Of a stretch of DNA of 64,000 bases, positions 19,397 through 29,574 are shown piece by piece. The DNA comes from DATKPE01 sp035524335 (lineage in GTDB: Bacteria > Bacteroidota > Ignavibacteria > UBA10030 > SZUA-254). The notes below the pieces were generated by a model. The model ran no database searches and was not told where the DNA came from. It saw nothing but the letters and a program-made list of their open reading frames with translations. The stretch is taken from the NCBI GenBank assembly GCA_035524335.1, contig DATKPE010000001.1, positions 1 through 64,000 on the forward strand. Reading direction: 5' to 3'. The translations under genes were made by a program, and so were the position numbers. Position 1 is the stretch's first letter. Every line of letters starts with the position of its first letter.

Positions 19397-21505
19397 ATGG
19401 CACGAATCTATCCATTGGAACGCACGCGCAACATCGGCATCATGGCCCATATCGATGCGGGGAAGACCACGACGACCGAGCGCATCCTCTTCTATACCGG
19501 TGTTCTGCACCGGATGGGTGAGGTGCACGACGGCGCGGCGACGATGGACTGGATGGAGCAGGAAAAGGAGCGCGGCATCACCATCACGAGCGCCGCAACC
19601 ACATGCTTCTGGGACAATCACCGCGTCAATATTATCGACACCCCCGGACACGTCGACTTCACCGTCGAGGTGGAGCGCTCCCTGCGCGTCCTGGACGGCG
19701 CCGTGGCTCTCTTCTGCGCCGTCGGCGGCGTCGAACCGCAGTCGGAAACGGTCTGGCGCCAGGCCGACAAGTACGGCGTGCCGCGACTCGCGTTTGTGAA
19801 CAAAATGGACCGGGTTGGCGCGGATTTCTTCAACGTCATCGCAATGATGAAATCGCGCCTCGGCGCGAACGCCATTCCCGTCCAGCTCCCGATCGGCGAA
19901 GGCGACCTGTTCACCGGCATCATCGATCTGATCACGATGAAGGCCCACATTTTCCACGAGAGCAGCAGCGGCACGACCTGGGATGAAATCGACATCCCCC
20001 ACGATCTCCAGCATGCCGCCCAGGAAGCCCGCACGAAAATGCTCGAAGCGGTTTCCGACGAGGACGACACTCTTCTGGTCAAATACCTCGAGGGGAAGGA
20101 AATATCCCCCGTCGAGATCAAGAGTGTCCTTCGCCGCGCATGCCTCAAAGTCAGTATCGTTCCCGTGCTCTGCGGATCATCCTTCAAGAACAAGGGCGTG
20201 CAGGCGCTTCTCGACGGGATCGTCGATTTTCTCCCGTCGCCCGTCGACATTTCGGGCGGCGAGCTGATGGGACACCACATCAACATGAAGGACCATATCG
20301 TCCGGAAGGTGAACGATAAGGAAAAATTCACGGCTCTGGCCTTCAAGATCATGACCGATCCGTATGTCGGCAAGCTGACCTTCATCAGGATTTATTCCGG
20401 AACGCTGAGCAACGGTTCCTATGTGTACAATTCGCTCACGGAGCGGAAGGAGCGGATCGGCCGCCTTCTCCGGATGCATGCGAATCACCGGGAGGACATC
20501 GAAGAGGCCTATTCGGGGGACATTCTGGCGGTGGTCGGCCTGAAAAATACCAAGACCGGCGATACGCTCTGTGACGAAAAGGACCCGATCGTTCTGGAGA
20601 AAATGGAATTTCCGGACCCCGTGATTTCCGTCGCCATCGAACCGAAGACGAAAGCCGATCAGGAAAAGATGGGCGAAGCGCTCGGAAAACTGGCGGAAGA
20701 GGATCCGACGTTCAGGATCACCACGAACGAGGAAACCGGACAGACCATCATCAGCGGTATGGGGGAGCTCCATCTGGAGATCATCATCGACCGGATGAAG
20801 AGGGAATTCAAGGTCGAAGCCAACGTCGGCAAGCCGCAGGTGGCCTACAAGGAAACGATCCGGCGCAAAGTGACGCAGGAGGGGAAGTTCATTCGGCAAT
20901 CTGGCGGCCGCGGTCAGTTCGGGCATGTGGTCATCGAAGTCGAGCCGAACGAAAAGGGCAAAGGATACGAGTTTGAGAACGGCATCGTCGGAGGATCGAT
21001 CCCGAAGGAATACATCAATCCCGTCTCCGAAGGGATTCAGGAAGCGATGCGGAACGGTGTTCTCGCCGGCTATCCGGTGGAGGATATAAAGATCAGGCTG
21101 ATCGACGGATCGTATCACGACGTCGATTCGTCAGAAATGGCGTTCAAGATCGCCGGGTCGATTGCCTTCAAGGATGGTGCGCGGAAGGCGTCTCCCGTCA
21201 TCCTGGAACCGATCATGGATGTCGAGGTTGTGACCCCCGAAGAATATATGGGGGACGTGATGGGCGATCTGAGTTCCCGCCGCGGAAAGATCGAGGGGCT
21301 GGTGGCGCGGAAGGATGCCCAGGTGATCAAGGCCAAAGTGCCGCTCTCCGACATGTTTGGCTACTCGACACAGCTCCGCTCCATGACGCAGGGGCGAGCA
21401 ATCTACACGATGCAGTTCGGCTATTACGACGAAGTCCCCCAGCACATCTCCGATCAGATCATTGAGAAGGTCAAGGGGAAGGATAAGGGCAAAGAAGCAG
21501 CGTAG
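19397..21505 (+). CDS. fusA: elongation factor G
   Basis: A 702-residue translocation GTPase. G motifs: AHIDAGKTTTTERIL (G1), RGITITSAAT (G2), DTPGHVDF (G3), NKMDRVGADF (G4). Domain IV contains the conserved SGGRGQFGHV segment and the C-terminal part has GYSTQLRSMTQGRA. Its place directly between rpsG and tuf marks it as the housekeeping EF-G rather than a paralogue. Confidence 0.97.
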   Translation: MARIYPLERTRNIGIMAHIDAGKTTTTERILFYTGVLHRMGEVHDGAATMDWMEQEKERGITITSAATTCFWDNHRVNIIDTPGHVDFTVEVERSLRVLDGAVALFCAVGGVEPQSETVWRQADKYGVPRLAFVNKMDRVGADFFNVIAMMKSRLGANAIPVQLPIGEGDLFTGIIDLITMKAHIFHESSSGTTWDEIDIPHDLQHAAQEARTKMLEAVSDEDDTLLVKYLEGKEISPVEIKSVLRRACLKVSIVPVLCGSSFKNKGVQALLDGIVDFLPSPVDISGGELMGHHINMKDHIVRKVNDKEKFTALAFKIMTDPYVGKLTFIRIYSGTLSNGSYVYNSLTERKERIGRLLRMHANHREDIEEAYSGDILAVVGLKNTKTGDTLCDEKDPIVLEKMEFPDPVISVAIEPKTKADQEKMGEALGKLAEEDPTFRITTNEETGQTIISGMGELHLEIIIDRMKREFKVEANVGKPQVAYKETIRRKVTQEGKFIRQSGGRGQFGHVVIEVEPNEKGKGYEFENGIVGGSIPKEYINPVSEGIQEAMRNGVLAGYPVEDIKIRLIDGSYHDVDSSEMAFKIAGSIAFKDGARKASPVILEPIMDVEVVTPEEYMGDVMGDLSSRRGKIEGLVARKDAQVIKAKVPLSDMFGYSTQLRSMTQGRAIYTMQFGYYDEVPQHISDQIIEKVKGKDKGKEAA

Positions 21506-21549
21506 GCAACAGAAAAATTATCATCTCAGCTATGAAGGAGATCTAATCA

Positions 21550-22761
<1,212 letters not shown>

Positions 22762-22790
22762 CACAGTAGGGCAGCAAAGGAACGCACGTC

Positions 22791-23099
22791 GTGGCTGGAC
22801 AGAAGATACGCATTAAACTGAAATCATACGACCATACGCTGATCGACAAGTCGGCGGAGAAAATCATCAAAACGGTGAAATCGACCGGGGCGATCGTCTC
22901 CGGTCCGATCCCGCTGCCGACGAAGCGCGCCCTCTATACCGTACTGCGCTCACCCAATGTCGATAAAAAATCGCGTGAGCAATTTGAGATGCGATCCCAC
23001 AAGCGCCTCATCGACATCCTCAACTCGTCCAACCGGACCGTTGACTCGTTGATGAAACTGGAGCTTCCCGCTGGCGTCGATGTGGAGATAAAGGTTTAA
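22791..23099 (+). CDS. rpsJ: 30S ribosomal protein S10
   Basis: A 102-residue protein with GTG start. RIKLKSYDHTLIDKSAEKI and GPIPLPTKRALYTVLRSPNVDKKSREQFEMR are the family core. It is the NusE partner of NusG as well as a 30S head protein. First gene of the S10 block; the 98-base spacer to rplC contains competing hairpins. Confidence 0.96.
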   Translation: MAGQKIRIKLKSYDHTLIDKSAEKIIKTVKSTGAIVSGPIPLPTKRALYTVLRSPNVDKKSREQFEMRSHKRLIDILNSSNRTVDSLMKLELPAGVDVEIKV

Positions 23100-23147
23100 C
23101 GTAAACAAACAATAGCACGAAAGACGTCTGATCGTCCACTGCCGGCT

Positions 23148-23172
23148 GGGACATCCGCTGTCCCTGCAGGGA
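23148..23172 (+). promoter_or_regulatory. overlapping alternative hairpins between rpsJ and rplC
   Basis: GGGACA (23148-23153) pairs with TGTCCC (23159-23164). The second element, TCCCTGCAGGGA (23161-23172), is a perfect palindrome that shares TCCC with the first stem, so the two cannot form together. The element lies 26 bases ahead of the rplC ATG. In E. coli, L4 controls the S10 operon through a leader upstream of rpsJ; a displaced control point here is inference only. Confidence 0.4.
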
Positions 23173-23197
23173 TGGACTACATTACACGTTGACAACT

Positions 23198-23824
23198 ATG
23201 ACTGGCATTCTCGGCAAAAAGATCGGCATGACCAGCATCTTTGACGACAAAGGTGAAGCAATCCCCTGCACCGTCATCGAGGCCGGGCCATGTTTCGTCA
23301 TCCAGATCAAAACGAAGGATCGGGATGGCTATGAAGCTCTTCAGGTCGGCTTTGAAGAGAAAAAAGAACGGCTGATGACGAAGCCGCTCGCGGGGCATTT
23401 CAAGAAATCGGGCGTTGCACCGAAAAAAATCCTCGCCGAATTCCGGGGCTTCGATATCACGAAGTTTCAGGTCGGCGCCGAGATCAAGGTCGATTCCCTC
23501 TTCGCGAAAAACGATGTCGTCTCCGTCAGCGGCACTTCCAAGGGACGGGGCTTCCAGGGCGTCGTGAAACGCCACCATTTCGGCGGCGGCTTCCGCACCC
23601 ACGGCCAGAGCGACCGCGAACGGGCCCCCGGTTCGATCGGATCGAGTTCCTATCCCTCCCGCGTGTTCAAGGGAATGAAGATGGCAGGCCGGATGGGCGG
23701 CGAGAACGTCACCGTCAAAAACCTCCGCGTTGTCCAGATCATCCCGGAGTCCAATCTCCTCCTGATCAGCGGATCGGTCCCCGGTCACAACAACAGCTAC
23801 GTCGAAATTCGCAAAGAGAAATAA
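23198..23824 (+). CDS. rplC: 50S ribosomal protein L3
   Basis: A 208-residue protein. ATG at 23198 gives MTGILGKKIGMTSIF, the normal family start; an in-frame TTG three codons earlier (23189) is possible but has no better binding site. The conserved loop HHFGGGFRTHGQSDRERAPGS-type region and AGRMGGENVTVKNL are present. L3 initiates 50S assembly next to the peptidyl-transferase centre. Confidence 0.94.
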   Translation: MTGILGKKIGMTSIFDDKGEAIPCTVIEAGPCFVIQIKTKDRDGYEALQVGFEEKKERLMTKPLAGHFKKSGVAPKKILAEFRGFDITKFQVGAEIKVDSLFAKNDVVSVSGTSKGRGFQGVVKRHHFGGGFRTHGQSDRERAPGSIGSSSYPSRVFKGMKMAGRMGGENVTVKNLRVVQIIPESNLLLISGSVPGHNNSYVEIRKEK

Positions 23825-23843
23825 CACCGCGGAAGACAAGAGT

Positions 23844-24467
23844 ATGGAACTCGAGGTTTTGACAAAAGAAGGAAAATCGACCGGGCAGAAAGTCACCCTC
23901 TCGCCCGAGATTTTCGAAATGACCCCCAACGATCACGCCATCTACCAGGCCGTGGTCGTCTATCAGGCCAATCAGCGCCAGGGGACCCATAAAACAAAAA
24001 CCTACGGCGAAGTTGCCGGCAGCGGGAAAAAACTCTGGAAACAGAAACACACCGGCCGCGCACGTATCGGCGCTGTCCGGTCGCCGCTCTGGAAAGGCGG
24101 CGGAGCCATCTTCGGCCCGATGCCGCGCGATTATTCACGCAAGCTCCCGAAGAAGATCCGCCAGATCGCACGCAAATCCGCGCTCAGCTACAAGGCCAAG
24201 GACGCCGCCATCAGGATCGTGGAGGATTTTTCCTTCACCGCCCCGAAAACGAAATCGATGGCCGAAGTCCTCAAACAGCTCGCGCTTCAGAACCAGAAAA
24301 TACTTCTGCTCGTTCCGAAGGCGGATGCGTCGCTCTGGAAATCGGGACGCAACCTCCCGAAGCTCCAGATCCTTGAGGCCGGGAAAGCCTCCACATACGA
24401 CATCGTCGACAGTCAGGTGCTCCTGATCCAGAAGAGCGCACTCTCTGTCCTGGAAAACACTTTTTAA
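23844..24467 (+). CDS. rplD: 50S ribosomal protein L4
   Basis: A 207-residue protein. RQGTHKTKTYGEVAGSGKK and KQKHTGRARIGAVRSPLWKGG form the extended loop that lines the peptide exit tunnel; the globular domain ends VLLIQKSALSVLENTF. In enterobacteria L4 is also the S10 operon repressor. It lies 19 bases after rplC and 12 before rplW. Confidence 0.96.
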   Translation: MELEVLTKEGKSTGQKVTLSPEIFEMTPNDHAIYQAVVVYQANQRQGTHKTKTYGEVAGSGKKLWKQKHTGRARIGAVRSPLWKGGGAIFGPMPRDYSRKLPKKIRQIARKSALSYKAKDAAIRIVEDFSFTAPKTKSMAEVLKQLALQNQKILLLVPKADASLWKSGRNLPKLQILEAGKASTYDIVDSQVLLIQKSALSVLENTF

Positions 24468-24479
24468 GAAGAACCGGTT

Positions 24480-24770
24480 ATGACAGGAATCGTCTATCGC
24501 CCGCTCGTCACGGAAAAACTGACCAATCTCCAGGAAAAGGGGATTTACTCGTTCGCCGTCGATCCCCGCGCCAACAAGATCGAGATCGCCCGCGCGATCG
24601 CCAAGAAGTTCAGCGTCACGGTCGTGAATGTCCGCACGATGAACATGAAGGGAAAGACAAAGACGCAGATGACACGGCGCGGCCGGTTCCAGGGAAAAAC
24701 ATCCCATTACAAGAAGGCAATCGTCACCCTCAAGGAGGGGGACAAAATCAATCTGTACGAGAACGTTTAA
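24480..24770 (+). CDS. rplW: 50S ribosomal protein L23
   Basis: A 96-residue protein with the family opening (I)VYRPLVTEKLTNL and FAVDPRANKIEIARAI, then the NVRTMNMKGK segment. L23 sits at the tunnel exit and docks trigger factor and SRP. Length is standard. Confidence 0.95.
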   Translation: MTGIVYRPLVTEKLTNLQEKGIYSFAVDPRANKIEIARAIAKKFSVTVVNVRTMNMKGKTKTQMTRRGRFQGKTSHYKKAIVTLKEGDKINLYENV

Positions 24771-24785
24771 CGAAAGCAGAGCGCC

Positions 24786-25613
24786 ATGGGTGTCCGCATT
24801 CTCAAGCCAATTACTCCCGGTACGCGATGGATGACCATCCCGACATTCGAGGAGATCACCAAATCGAAGCCGGAAAAATCGCTGATCGAACCGCTCCGGA
24901 AATCGGGCGGCAGGAACACGAACGGCCATATCACCTCCCGCCACCGCGGCGGCGGTCATAAACGGTACTACCGGATCATCGACTTCAAGCGCAACAAGAA
25001 CGGCATGGATGCGAAGGTGGTGGCGATCGAGTACGATCCCAACCGCTCCGGCCGGATCGCGCTGGTGCAGTACCGCGACGGCGAGAAGCGGTACATTCTC
25101 GCACCGGAGGGTTTGAAAGTCGGCGAGCTCGTTACCTCCGGTCCGCAGGCAGAGATCAAGGTCGGCAACGCGATGCCGCTCGGCAACATCCCGGTCGGAA
25201 CTTTCGTGCATAACATTGAACTGCGCCCCGGAAAAGGCGCACAGCTCGCCCGGAGCGCCGGCGCCTCCGTCCAGCTGATGGCGAAGGAAGGAAAGTTTGT
25301 CCAGCTCCGTCTCCCCTCGGGCGAAGTCCGGAACATTCCCGCGGAATGCTTCGCGACGATCGGTGTGGTGAGCAATCTGGATCACGAAAACATCAGCATC
25401 GGAAAGGCGGGACGATCGCGCTGGCTCGGCATCCGGCCGCAGTCGCGCGGTGTCGTGCAGAACCCGGTCGATCACCCGCACGGCGGCGGCGAGGGAAAGT
25501 CACCGCAGGGGAATCCGCATCCGGTGTCGCCGTGGGGATGGCACACGAAGGGAAAAAAGACGCGCCATCACAAGCTGGCGTCGAACAAATACATCGTGAA
25601 GCGCCGCAAGTAA
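24786..25613 (+). CDS. rplB: 50S ribosomal protein L2
   Basis: A 275-residue protein close to the peptidyl-transferase centre. RHRGGGHKRYYRIIDFKR in the N-terminal part and the strongly conserved C-terminal block VDHPHGGGEGKSPQGNPH, containing the critical histidine, are intact. Standard length and position after rplW. Confidence 0.97.
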   Translation: MGVRILKPITPGTRWMTIPTFEEITKSKPEKSLIEPLRKSGGRNTNGHITSRHRGGGHKRYYRIIDFKRNKNGMDAKVVAIEYDPNRSGRIALVQYRDGEKRYILAPEGLKVGELVTSGPQAEIKVGNAMPLGNIPVGTFVHNIELRPGKGAQLARSAGASVQLMAKEGKFVQLRLPSGEVRNIPAECFATIGVVSNLDHENISIGKAGRSRWLGIRPQSRGVVQNPVDHPHGGGEGKSPQGNPHPVSPWGWHTKGKKTRHHKLASNKYIVKRRK

Positions 25614-25644
25614 ACGGACACAGAACGCAGATAAAGAGAGCAGC

Positions 25645-25935
25645 ATGAGCAGATCATTGAAGAAGGGACCCTATGTCGACCCGAAGCTGGTTGCCCGGAT
25701 CGAGGAGATGTCCAAAAGCGGCCAGAAAAAGGTGGTGAAAACCTGGTCGCGGTCGTGCACGATCACGCCCGATTTCGTCGGGCACACGCTCGCCGTCCAC
25801 AACGGCAACAAGTTCATTCCCGTGTATGTTCACGAGGGAATGGTCGGGCACAAGCTCGGCGAGTTTGCGCCGACCCGGATATTCCGCGGGCATCCCGGAC
25901 TGAAAAGTGAAACAACAACGGGGACGGAAGGATAA
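25645..25935 (+). CDS. rpsS: 30S ribosomal protein S19
   Basis: A 96-residue protein. MSRSLKKGPYVDPKL, IKTWSRSCTI-like VKTWSRSCTITPDFVGHTLAVHNG and GHKLGEFAPTRIFRGH are diagnostic. It forms the 30S head with S13. It is followed after three bases by rplV, suggesting coupled translation. Confidence 0.96.
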   Translation: MSRSLKKGPYVDPKLVARIEEMSKSGQKKVVKTWSRSCTITPDFVGHTLAVHNGNKFIPVYVHEGMVGHKLGEFAPTRIFRGHPGLKSETTTGTEG

Positions 25936-25938
25936 CAT

Positions 25939-26355
25939 ATGCTGCAGGCTCGGGCAATCAATCGGTACGTCAATTCCTCACCCCGCAAAATGCGGCTGGT
26001 GATCGATCTCATCCGCGGGAAGTCGGTACCGGAGGCGCTCGGCATTCTCCATTTCACGCCGAATCACGCCTCGAAGGTCGCCGAGAAGGTGGTCCGTTCC
26101 GCGGTCTCCAACATTCAGAACAAGGACGAAGCGGGAAGGGTCGACCCCGAAACGCTGTTCGTCAAGACGGTGTATGTGGATGGCGGACCGGGAATGAAGC
26201 GGGTTCTGCCGGCGCCGATGGGTCGGGCATACAGGATCGTGAAGCGGTCGCATCATCTGACGGTTATCATCGCCCAGCGTGAGGTCGCGGCGAAAAAGAT
26301 TCAGCCGGCGAAGCAAAAATCGCCGGACAAAAAAACAGAACAAAAGCAGAGGTAA
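25939..26355 (+). CDS. rplV: 50S ribosomal protein L22
   Basis: A 138-residue protein. SSPRKMRLVIDLIRGKSV, the FTPNHASKVAEKVVRSAVSN helix and the tunnel hairpin PGMKRVLPAPMGRAYRI are present. A charged tail (about 115-138, rich in Lys and Gln) extends beyond the common 110-residue core. rpsC begins three bases later. Confidence 0.95.
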   Translation: MLQARAINRYVNSSPRKMRLVIDLIRGKSVPEALGILHFTPNHASKVAEKVVRSAVSNIQNKDEAGRVDPETLFVKTVYVDGGPGMKRVLPAPMGRAYRIVKRSHHLTVIIAQREVAAKKIQPAKQKSPDKKTEQKQR

Positions 26356-26358
26356 CTC

Positions 26359-26997
26359 TTGGGCCAGAAAGTCAATCCGATCGGATTTCGTCTCGGTGTG
26401 CTCCGCACCTGGGATTCCAACTGGTACGATGAGAAGGACTTCGCGTCGAAACTGCAGGAAGACCTGAAAGTCCGCGCGTACATTCAGAACCGTCTGAAGA
26501 AGGCGGGTATCTCCAAGATCCTGATCGACCGGACGCCCAAGCGCGCCGTGATCACGATCCATACCTCGCGTCCCGGGATTGTGATCGGGCGGAGCGGGAA
26601 GGAGATCTCCCAGCTGGAGGAGGAACTGAAGCAGATCACGAGCAAGGAAGTGAAGATCCTGATCCACGAAATCAAGCGGCCGGAGCTCGACGCGTATCTG
26701 CTCGGGGAGAACATCGCCGGACAGCTCGAGGGCAGGATGTCGTTCCGGCGGGCGATGAAAATGGCCATGACCTCTTCCATGCGGATGGGCGCCGAAGGGG
26801 TGCGCATCATGTGCGGCGGACGGCTGGGCGGTGCGGAAATCGCGCGGGTCGAGCAGTATAAGGAGGGGCGCATTCCGCTCCACACGCTCCGGGCCGACAT
26901 CGATTATGCACAGGCGACCGCCCGGACGATCTACGGCGCGATCGGCGTGAAGGTGTGGATCTGCCGCGGTGAAATTCTCGATCGGAATACTCGGTAA
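26359..26997 (+). CDS. rpsC: 30S ribosomal protein S3
   Basis: A 212-residue protein with TTG start (GQKVNPIGFRLGV after the initiator). The KH domain shows PGIVIGRSGKEISQLEEEL; the C-terminal domain has GGRLGGAEIARVEQYKEGRIPLHTLRADIDYA and ends in GVKVWICRGEIL. S3 forms part of the mRNA entry channel and its helicase. Standard length. Confidence 0.96.
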   Translation: MGQKVNPIGFRLGVLRTWDSNWYDEKDFASKLQEDLKVRAYIQNRLKKAGISKILIDRTPKRAVITIHTSRPGIVIGRSGKEISQLEEELKQITSKEVKILIHEIKRPELDAYLLGENIAGQLEGRMSFRRAMKMAMTSSMRMGAEGVRIMCGGRLGGAEIARVEQYKEGRIPLHTLRADIDYAQATARTIYGAIGVKVWICRGEILDRNTR

Positions 26998-27018
26998 TCA
27001 TACGATAACGGAATAGTC

Positions 27019-27438
27019 ATGTTACTGCCAAAACGCGTCAAGTACAGAAAAGCACAGCGGGGCCGGATGCGGGGGAAGGCGACCCGCGGGGCCCAGATCG
27101 CCTTCGGGGATTACGGTCTCAAGGCGCTCGAACCGGGATGGATCACCCAGCGACAGATTGAGGCGGCCCGTGTGGCGCTGACCCGGCTGATGAAACGCGA
27201 GGGCAAGGTCTGGATCCGGATATTTCCCGACAAGCCGGTGACAAAGAAGCCGGCGGAAACCCGCATGGGAAGCGGCAAGGGCGCCCCCGAATTCTGGGTG
27301 GCGGTCGTGAAACCGGGCACGATTATGTTCGAACTCGGCGGCATCAAGCGTGATGTTGCGGCGGAGGCGATGAACCTCGCGTCCCATAAACTGCCAATCA
27401 AAACGCGGATGGTCAGCCGTCCGACGCTCGGTTCGTGA
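27019..27438 (+). CDS. rplP: 50S ribosomal protein L16
   Basis: A 139-residue protein. MLLPKRVKYRKAQRGRMRG, the conserved arginine-rich tip of the N-terminus, IRIFPDKPVTKKPAETRMG and GKGAPEFWVAVVKPG are all present. L16 contacts tRNA in the A site. Length is standard. Confidence 0.97.
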   Translation: MLLPKRVKYRKAQRGRMRGKATRGAQIAFGDYGLKALEPGWITQRQIEAARVALTRLMKREGKVWIRIFPDKPVTKKPAETRMGSGKGAPEFWVAVVKPGTIMFELGGIKRDVAAEAMNLASHKLPIKTRMVSRPTLGS

Positions 27439-27451
27439 ACAAGGAGCGCAC

Positions 27452-27685
27452 ATGAAAATTTTTGATGTCCGGAACATCCCGGACCAGGAACTGGAAAAGC
27501 GGATCAGGGAGGAGGAAGAGAACCTGATCCATCTCAAGTTTCAGAAGGCGACCAGCCAGCTGGAAAGCCCGATCAGGGTGCGTCTCGTCCGGCGCGACAT
27601 CGCGCGGATGAAAACGGTTCTGCGGGAACGGCTTCTGAAGAAAGCGACGGCGGAAGCCGCCTCGACACACGGCGCGAAGGAGTAA
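27452..27685 (+). CDS. rpmC: 50S ribosomal protein L29
   Basis: A 77-residue helical-hairpin protein: EEENLIHLKFQKATSQLESPIR, then VRRDIARMKTVLRERLL. Slightly longer than the 63-72 residues usual, with a short tail. It sits near the tunnel exit beside L23. The stop is two bases before rpsQ. Confidence 0.94.
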   Translation: MKIFDVRNIPDQELEKRIREEEENLIHLKFQKATSQLESPIRVRLVRRDIARMKTVLRERLLKKATAEAASTHGAKE

Positions 27686-27687
27686 CG

Positions 27688-27954
27688 ATGGAAACGAATG
27701 AAACACGGAACCGGCGGAAAATCCGCGTCGGGCGGGTGGTGAGCAACAAAATGACCAAAAGCATCGTCGTGGCGATCGATCGCCGCCTTCCGCATGCTCT
27801 CTACAGGAAATATTACAACCGGACCACCAAACTGATGGCTCACGATGAACAGCAGGTGGCCAAAATCGGCGATTTGGTGAAGATCATGGAAACCCGGCCT
27901 TTGAGCTCCCGGAAGCGGTGGCGGCTCGTGGAAGTGCTGGAAAAGGCAAAGTAA
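27688..27954 (+). CDS. rpsQ: 30S ribosomal protein S17
   Basis: An 88-residue OB-fold protein. RRKIRVGRVVSNKMTKSIVV, YRKYYNRTTKLMAHDEQ and the signature IGDLVKIMETRPLSSRKRWRLVEV are conserved. It is a primary 16S rRNA binder in early assembly. Length is standard. Confidence 0.96.
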   Translation: METNETRNRRKIRVGRVVSNKMTKSIVVAIDRRLPHALYRKYYNRTTKLMAHDEQQVAKIGDLVKIMETRPLSSRKRWRLVEVLEKAK

Positions 27955-27975
27955 TCCTTTGAATGAGAAAAACCT

Positions 27976-28344
27976 ATGATTCAGGAAGAAACCAATCTTG
28001 TGGTTGCCGACAATTCGGGCGCAAAGAAAGTCCGCTGCATCCGGGTGCTCGGCGGTCATGACCGCCGCTACGCCGGCGTCGGTGATCTGATCGTGGTCTC
28101 GGTGAAGAGCGCCATCCCCGGTGCAGGAGTCAAGAAGGGGGAGGTCTCCCGCGCGGTCATCGTTCGGACCAAAAAGGAAACGAAACGCCGCGACGGCTCC
28201 TTCATCCGCTTCGATGAGAATGCAGCCGTTCTTCTCAACCCGCAGGGAGAACCCCGCGGCACGCGCATCTTCGGTCCGGTTGCCCGCGAATTGCGCGACA
28301 GAAATTATATGAAAATTATCTCCCTGGCTCCGGAAGTGCTCTAG
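27976..28344 (+). CDS. rplN: 50S ribosomal protein L14
   Basis: A 122-residue protein of exactly the usual length: MIQEETNLVVADNSGAKKV, then RYAGVGDLIVVSVKSA and the conserved EPRGTRIFGPVARELR. L14 lies at the subunit interface and binds the silencing factor RsfS. Confidence 0.97.
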   Translation: MIQEETNLVVADNSGAKKVRCIRVLGGHDRRYAGVGDLIVVSVKSAIPGAGVKKGEVSRAVIVRTKKETKRRDGSFIRFDENAAVLLNPQGEPRGTRIFGPVARELRDRNYMKIISLAPEVL

Positions 28345-28360
28345 GGAAGTGGAGACAAAC

Positions 28361-28684
28361 ATGAAAATCCATAAAAACGACACAGTGACGGTGATAACGG
28401 GCAATTCCCGGGGAAAAACCGGGAAAATCCTGAAGGTGTTTCGCGCCGAAAAACGGGTGATCGTCGAGGGTGTCAACATCATCCGCCGCCATACCCGTCC
28501 CTCGCAGAAGAATCCGCAGGGAGGCATCGTGCAGAAGGAATCGACCATCAGCGCGTCGAACGTCATGGTGATCTGCCCGAAATGCAACAAGCCGTCGCGC
28601 CTGGGACACAAGCAGGTGAGCGATTCCGCAACAGGGCGGAAGCATATGATGCGCGTCTGCCGGCGCTGTGAAGAAATGTTCTGA
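28361..28684 (+). CDS. rplX: 50S ribosomal protein L24
   Basis: A 107-residue KOW-domain protein. ATG at 28361 is chosen: it has GGAG six bases upstream and yields the family start MKIHKNDTVTVITG. A GTG four codons earlier is possible but less likely. GKTGKILKVF and VNIIRRHTRPSQKNPQGGI follow. The C-terminal part has CPKC and a CRRC pair, suggesting a zinc site. L24 starts 50S assembly. Confidence 0.94.
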   Translation: MKIHKNDTVTVITGNSRGKTGKILKVFRAEKRVIVEGVNIIRRHTRPSQKNPQGGIVQKESTISASNVMVICPKCNKPSRLGHKQVSDSATGRKHMMRVCRRCEEMF

Positions 28685-28698
28685 TTGAAAGAAGATCT

Positions 28699-29361
28699 AT
28701 GGCAAAGGAAAAGACACAGAAACCGTCGAAGGAACAGAAGCAGGCCGCACCGGCCGCCGGGGCCGAGGAAAAAGGCGTCACCCCCCGTCTGCAGGAGCTC
28801 TACACGCGCGACATCGTGAAGGAGCTGATGCGCCGCTTCAATTATTCCAACGTGATGCAGGTCCCCCGCCTTGAAAAAGTTTCGGTCAACGTCGGTGTCG
28901 GGCAGGCCACGCAGGATGCGAAGCTCGTCGACACCGTCGCGAAAGACCTCGAGACCATCGTCGGTCAGAAGCCGGTGACCACGAAGGCGAAGAAGGCGAT
29001 CTCGAACTTCAAACTGCGCGAAGGGATCCCGATCGGAGTGCGCGTGACCCTGCGGCGGCGGAAGATGTATGAATTTCTCGACCGGTTCATCAATGTCGCC
29101 GTGCCGAGGATCCGGGATTTCCGCGGGTTTTCCGACAAGTCGTTCGACGGCCGCGGCAACTACACCGTCGGCATCAAGGAGCATATTATTTTCCCGGAAA
29201 TCGACGTCGACAAGGTAACGAAGGTGTTCGGCATGGACGTCAGCATCGTCACGACGGCCAGGACCGACCAGGAGGCGTATGAACTGCTCAGGGCGCTCGG
29301 CGTACCGTTCGTGAAGCGTCAGGAAACAATTGATCTTCCCACACAAACCGGTTCGAAATAG
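28699..29361 (+). CDS. rplE: 50S ribosomal protein L5, extended N-terminus
   Basis: A 220-residue protein. The L5 core begins near residue 29 (PRLQELYTRDIVKELM) and includes NYSNVMQVPRLEKVSVNVGVG, a KSISNFKLREG-like AISNFKLREGIPIG segment and the 5S-contacting GNYTVGIKEHIIFPEIDVDK. The first 28 residues, rich in Lys, Gln, Ala and Glu, are an extension over the common 180-residue form. It binds 5S rRNA with L18. Confidence 0.95.
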   Translation: MAKEKTQKPSKEQKQAAPAAGAEEKGVTPRLQELYTRDIVKELMRRFNYSNVMQVPRLEKVSVNVGVGQATQDAKLVDTVAKDLETIVGQKPVTTKAKKAISNFKLREGIPIGVRVTLRRRKMYEFLDRFINVAVPRIRDFRGFSDKSFDGRGNYTVGIKEHIIFPEIDVDKVTKVFGMDVSIVTTARTDQEAYELLRALGVPFVKRQETIDLPTQTGSK

Positions 29362-29372
29362 GAGAAGATGCT

Positions 29373-29558
29373 TTGGCACGTTTGGCAATGAGAGAGAAGG
29401 CGAAGAAAACGCCGAAACATGCGGTGCGAAAACACAACCGCTGTTCAATCTGCGGCAGGCCGCGGGCATACATACGCAAATTCGGCATCTGCCGTATCTG
29501 TTTCCGGAAACTGGCGCTGGACGGAAAAATTCCCGGCGTCGTGAAAGCAAGCTGGTAA
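29373..29558 (+). CDS. rpsN: 30S ribosomal protein S14, zinc type (type Z)
   Basis: A 61-residue protein with TTG start. Two CXXC pairs, CSIC and CRIC, around RPRAYIRKFGI mark the short zinc-binding form of S14. The end, GKIPGVVKASW, is the typical C-terminus. The binding site GGAG lies about ten bases upstream. Located between rplE and rpsH as usual. Confidence 0.96.
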   Translation: MARLAMREKAKKTPKHAVRKHNRCSICGRPRAYIRKFGICRICFRKLALDGKIPGVVKASW

Positions 29559-29574
29559 CCAAGGATTTGTCCCT

